Origin: an uncultured Amphritea sp.
Lineage (GTDB): Bacteria; Pseudomonadota; Gammaproteobacteria; Pseudomonadales; Balneatricaceae
Direction of reading: 5' to 3'
Assembly (NCBI RefSeq): GCF_937127095.1
Contig: NZ_CAKZLP010000054.1
Span: 310,001-374,000 of the forward strand
Length of the DNA: 64,000 bases
How positions within the stretch are numbered: the stretch's first letter is position 1; the number at the start of each line of letters is the position of its first letter. Positions 63,397-64,000 of the stretch are shown piece after piece. The notes below the pieces were generated by a model. It made no database searches. It saw nothing but the letters and a program-made list of their open reading frames with translations, and was not told the DNA's origin. The position numbers were made by a program, and so were the translations under genes.

Positions 63397-63948
63397 ATGA
63401 ATAAAGAGATAAACCAGGTTCTCGACTGGACCCCTAATGCAAAACTGGCGGCAATGCCCACCATTAGCTCGGATGACCATCGCTACGGCATGCGTCATTT
63501 TGCCGTCGGTGTCACTATCATCAGTGCAGCAGATGGCGAACAAAAAGCGGGGCTGACAGCAACCGCGGTTTGCTCAGTGACTGCCGACCCACCCCGTCTG
63601 GTCGTGTTTGTGAATAAAGATGTAGCGGCCAGTGACGTTATTCTTAACAGTGGTGCTCTGTGTGTGAATATCCTCGCCAGTGAGCAGGAGGAGATCGCCA
63701 AAGTCTTTGCTGGTATGAACAAAGAGGTACATGGCGAAGCCCGGTTTGAATATGGTCAGTGGCGTGAACTGGTCACCGGAGCCCCAAGTCTGGATGGTAC
63801 ACTGGCTAACTTCGATTGCCGCGTGATCAAAGTTTTTGATGAAAGCACTCACAACGCATTTCTCTGTGAAGTGATGGCCACCTGCGAGCGGGATGACGGC
63901 GAAGCGCTGATCTATCTGAATGGTGCTTTCCGCAGCGTGCCGCAATAA
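63397..63948 (+). CDS. Flavin reductase (HsaB-like)
   Basis: NAD(P)H-dependent FMN/FAD reductase supplying reduced flavin to the upstream monooxygenase. 183 residues with AAGGG eight bases before the ATG. Flavin-reductase domain about 30-180: RHFAVGVTIISA (about 33-44), LTATAVCSVTADPPRLVVFVN (about 53-73) and LCVNILASEQEEIAKVF (about 88-104). A hairpin with a short T-tract follows at 63973-63993, so it may end the operon. Confidence 0.92.
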   Translation: MNKEINQVLDWTPNAKLAAMPTISSDDHRYGMRHFAVGVTIISAADGEQKAGLTATAVCSVTADPPRLVVFVNKDVAASDVILNSGALCVNILASEQEEIAKVFAGMNKEVHGEARFEYGQWRELVTGAPSLDGTLANFDCRVIKVFDESTHNAFLCEVMATCERDDGEALIYLNGAFRSVPQ

Positions 63949-63972
63949 ACAGATAAACAATGAGATAACAAC

Positions 63973-63993
63973 GCCCTGGTTAACAGGGCTTTG
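63973..63993 (+). terminator. Possible terminator after the flavin reductase gene
   Basis: GCCCTG-GTTAA-CAGGGC followed by TTTG; short T-tract. Confidence 0.5.
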
Positions 63994-64000
63994 TCCGTTC

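Overview
The window reads as ordinary chromosome of a marine gammaproteobacterium, most likely from the Oceanospirillales (Amphritea/Neptunomonas/Marinobacterium-like). This rests on protein content (AlaC, EtfAB plus ETF-QO with a DmdC-type dehydrogenase, XanQ-type permease, RhlE, Blc, YadGH) and roughly 50% GC. It is an inference, because no rRNA or other marker is present. I see no tRNA, rRNA, CRISPR array, prophage or intact insertion sequence.

Layout. 1-6.7 kb: the 5' part of an alpha-2-macroglobulin lipoprotein and a 7TM diguanylate cyclase. 6.9-8.2 kb: RhlE-type RNA helicase. 8.3-24 kb: a purine acquisition and breakdown region. On the minus strand lie a xanthine-type permease, 8-oxoguanine deaminase, an unlisted 23-codon Lys/Arg-rich ORF, a Tsx/OmpK-like outer-membrane channel, a urea transporter and two tandem phosphoribosyltransferases. 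On the plus strand lie xdhA-xdhB-xdhC-guaD. A GntR/FCD regulator is divergent from an AzgA-type purine permease. A TTGTATACAA-like palindrome occurs in both divergent control regions and is a candidate operator for the GntR protein. Genes from urate to urea are not in the window.

24-34 kb holds mixed singletons (LysE exporter, cupin, Blc lipocalin, zinc peptidase-like protein, SHOCT protein, DUF711 protein, spermidine-synthase-like protein, GGCT-like protein, AlaC) separated by several short dispersed hairpin repeats. 34.2-37.3 kb is an AT-richer islet with a frameshifted Fic gene and a diguanylate cyclase. It is bounded by oppositely oriented copies of an unusual GNA-triloop hairpin repeat. 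37.3-46.3 kb is an acyl-CoA oxidation block: ETF-QO, DmdC-like dehydrogenase, EtfA, EtfB, a divergent AraC regulator, a short stand-alone EtfB-like protein and a DmdB-like acyl-CoA synthetase. The fuel could be a fatty acid or methylmercaptopropionate.

46.8-52 kb: a Cache hybrid histidine kinase and OmpR-type regulator convergent with an NCS2-like permease. 52-56.4 kb: three GCAC-N7-GTGC (NtrC-like) palindromes, a small basic protein, and a 1,018-residue ammonium transporter fused to PAS-GGDEF-EAL, which is the most striking protein here. 56.4-60.7 kb: YadGH-like ABC exporter, LysE exporter, AraC regulator, AEC transporter. 61.1-64 kb: an aromatic ring-cleavage operon (MhpB-type extradiol dioxygenase, HsaA-like flavin monooxygenase, flavin reductase) behind a palindrome that resembles the MhpR operator.
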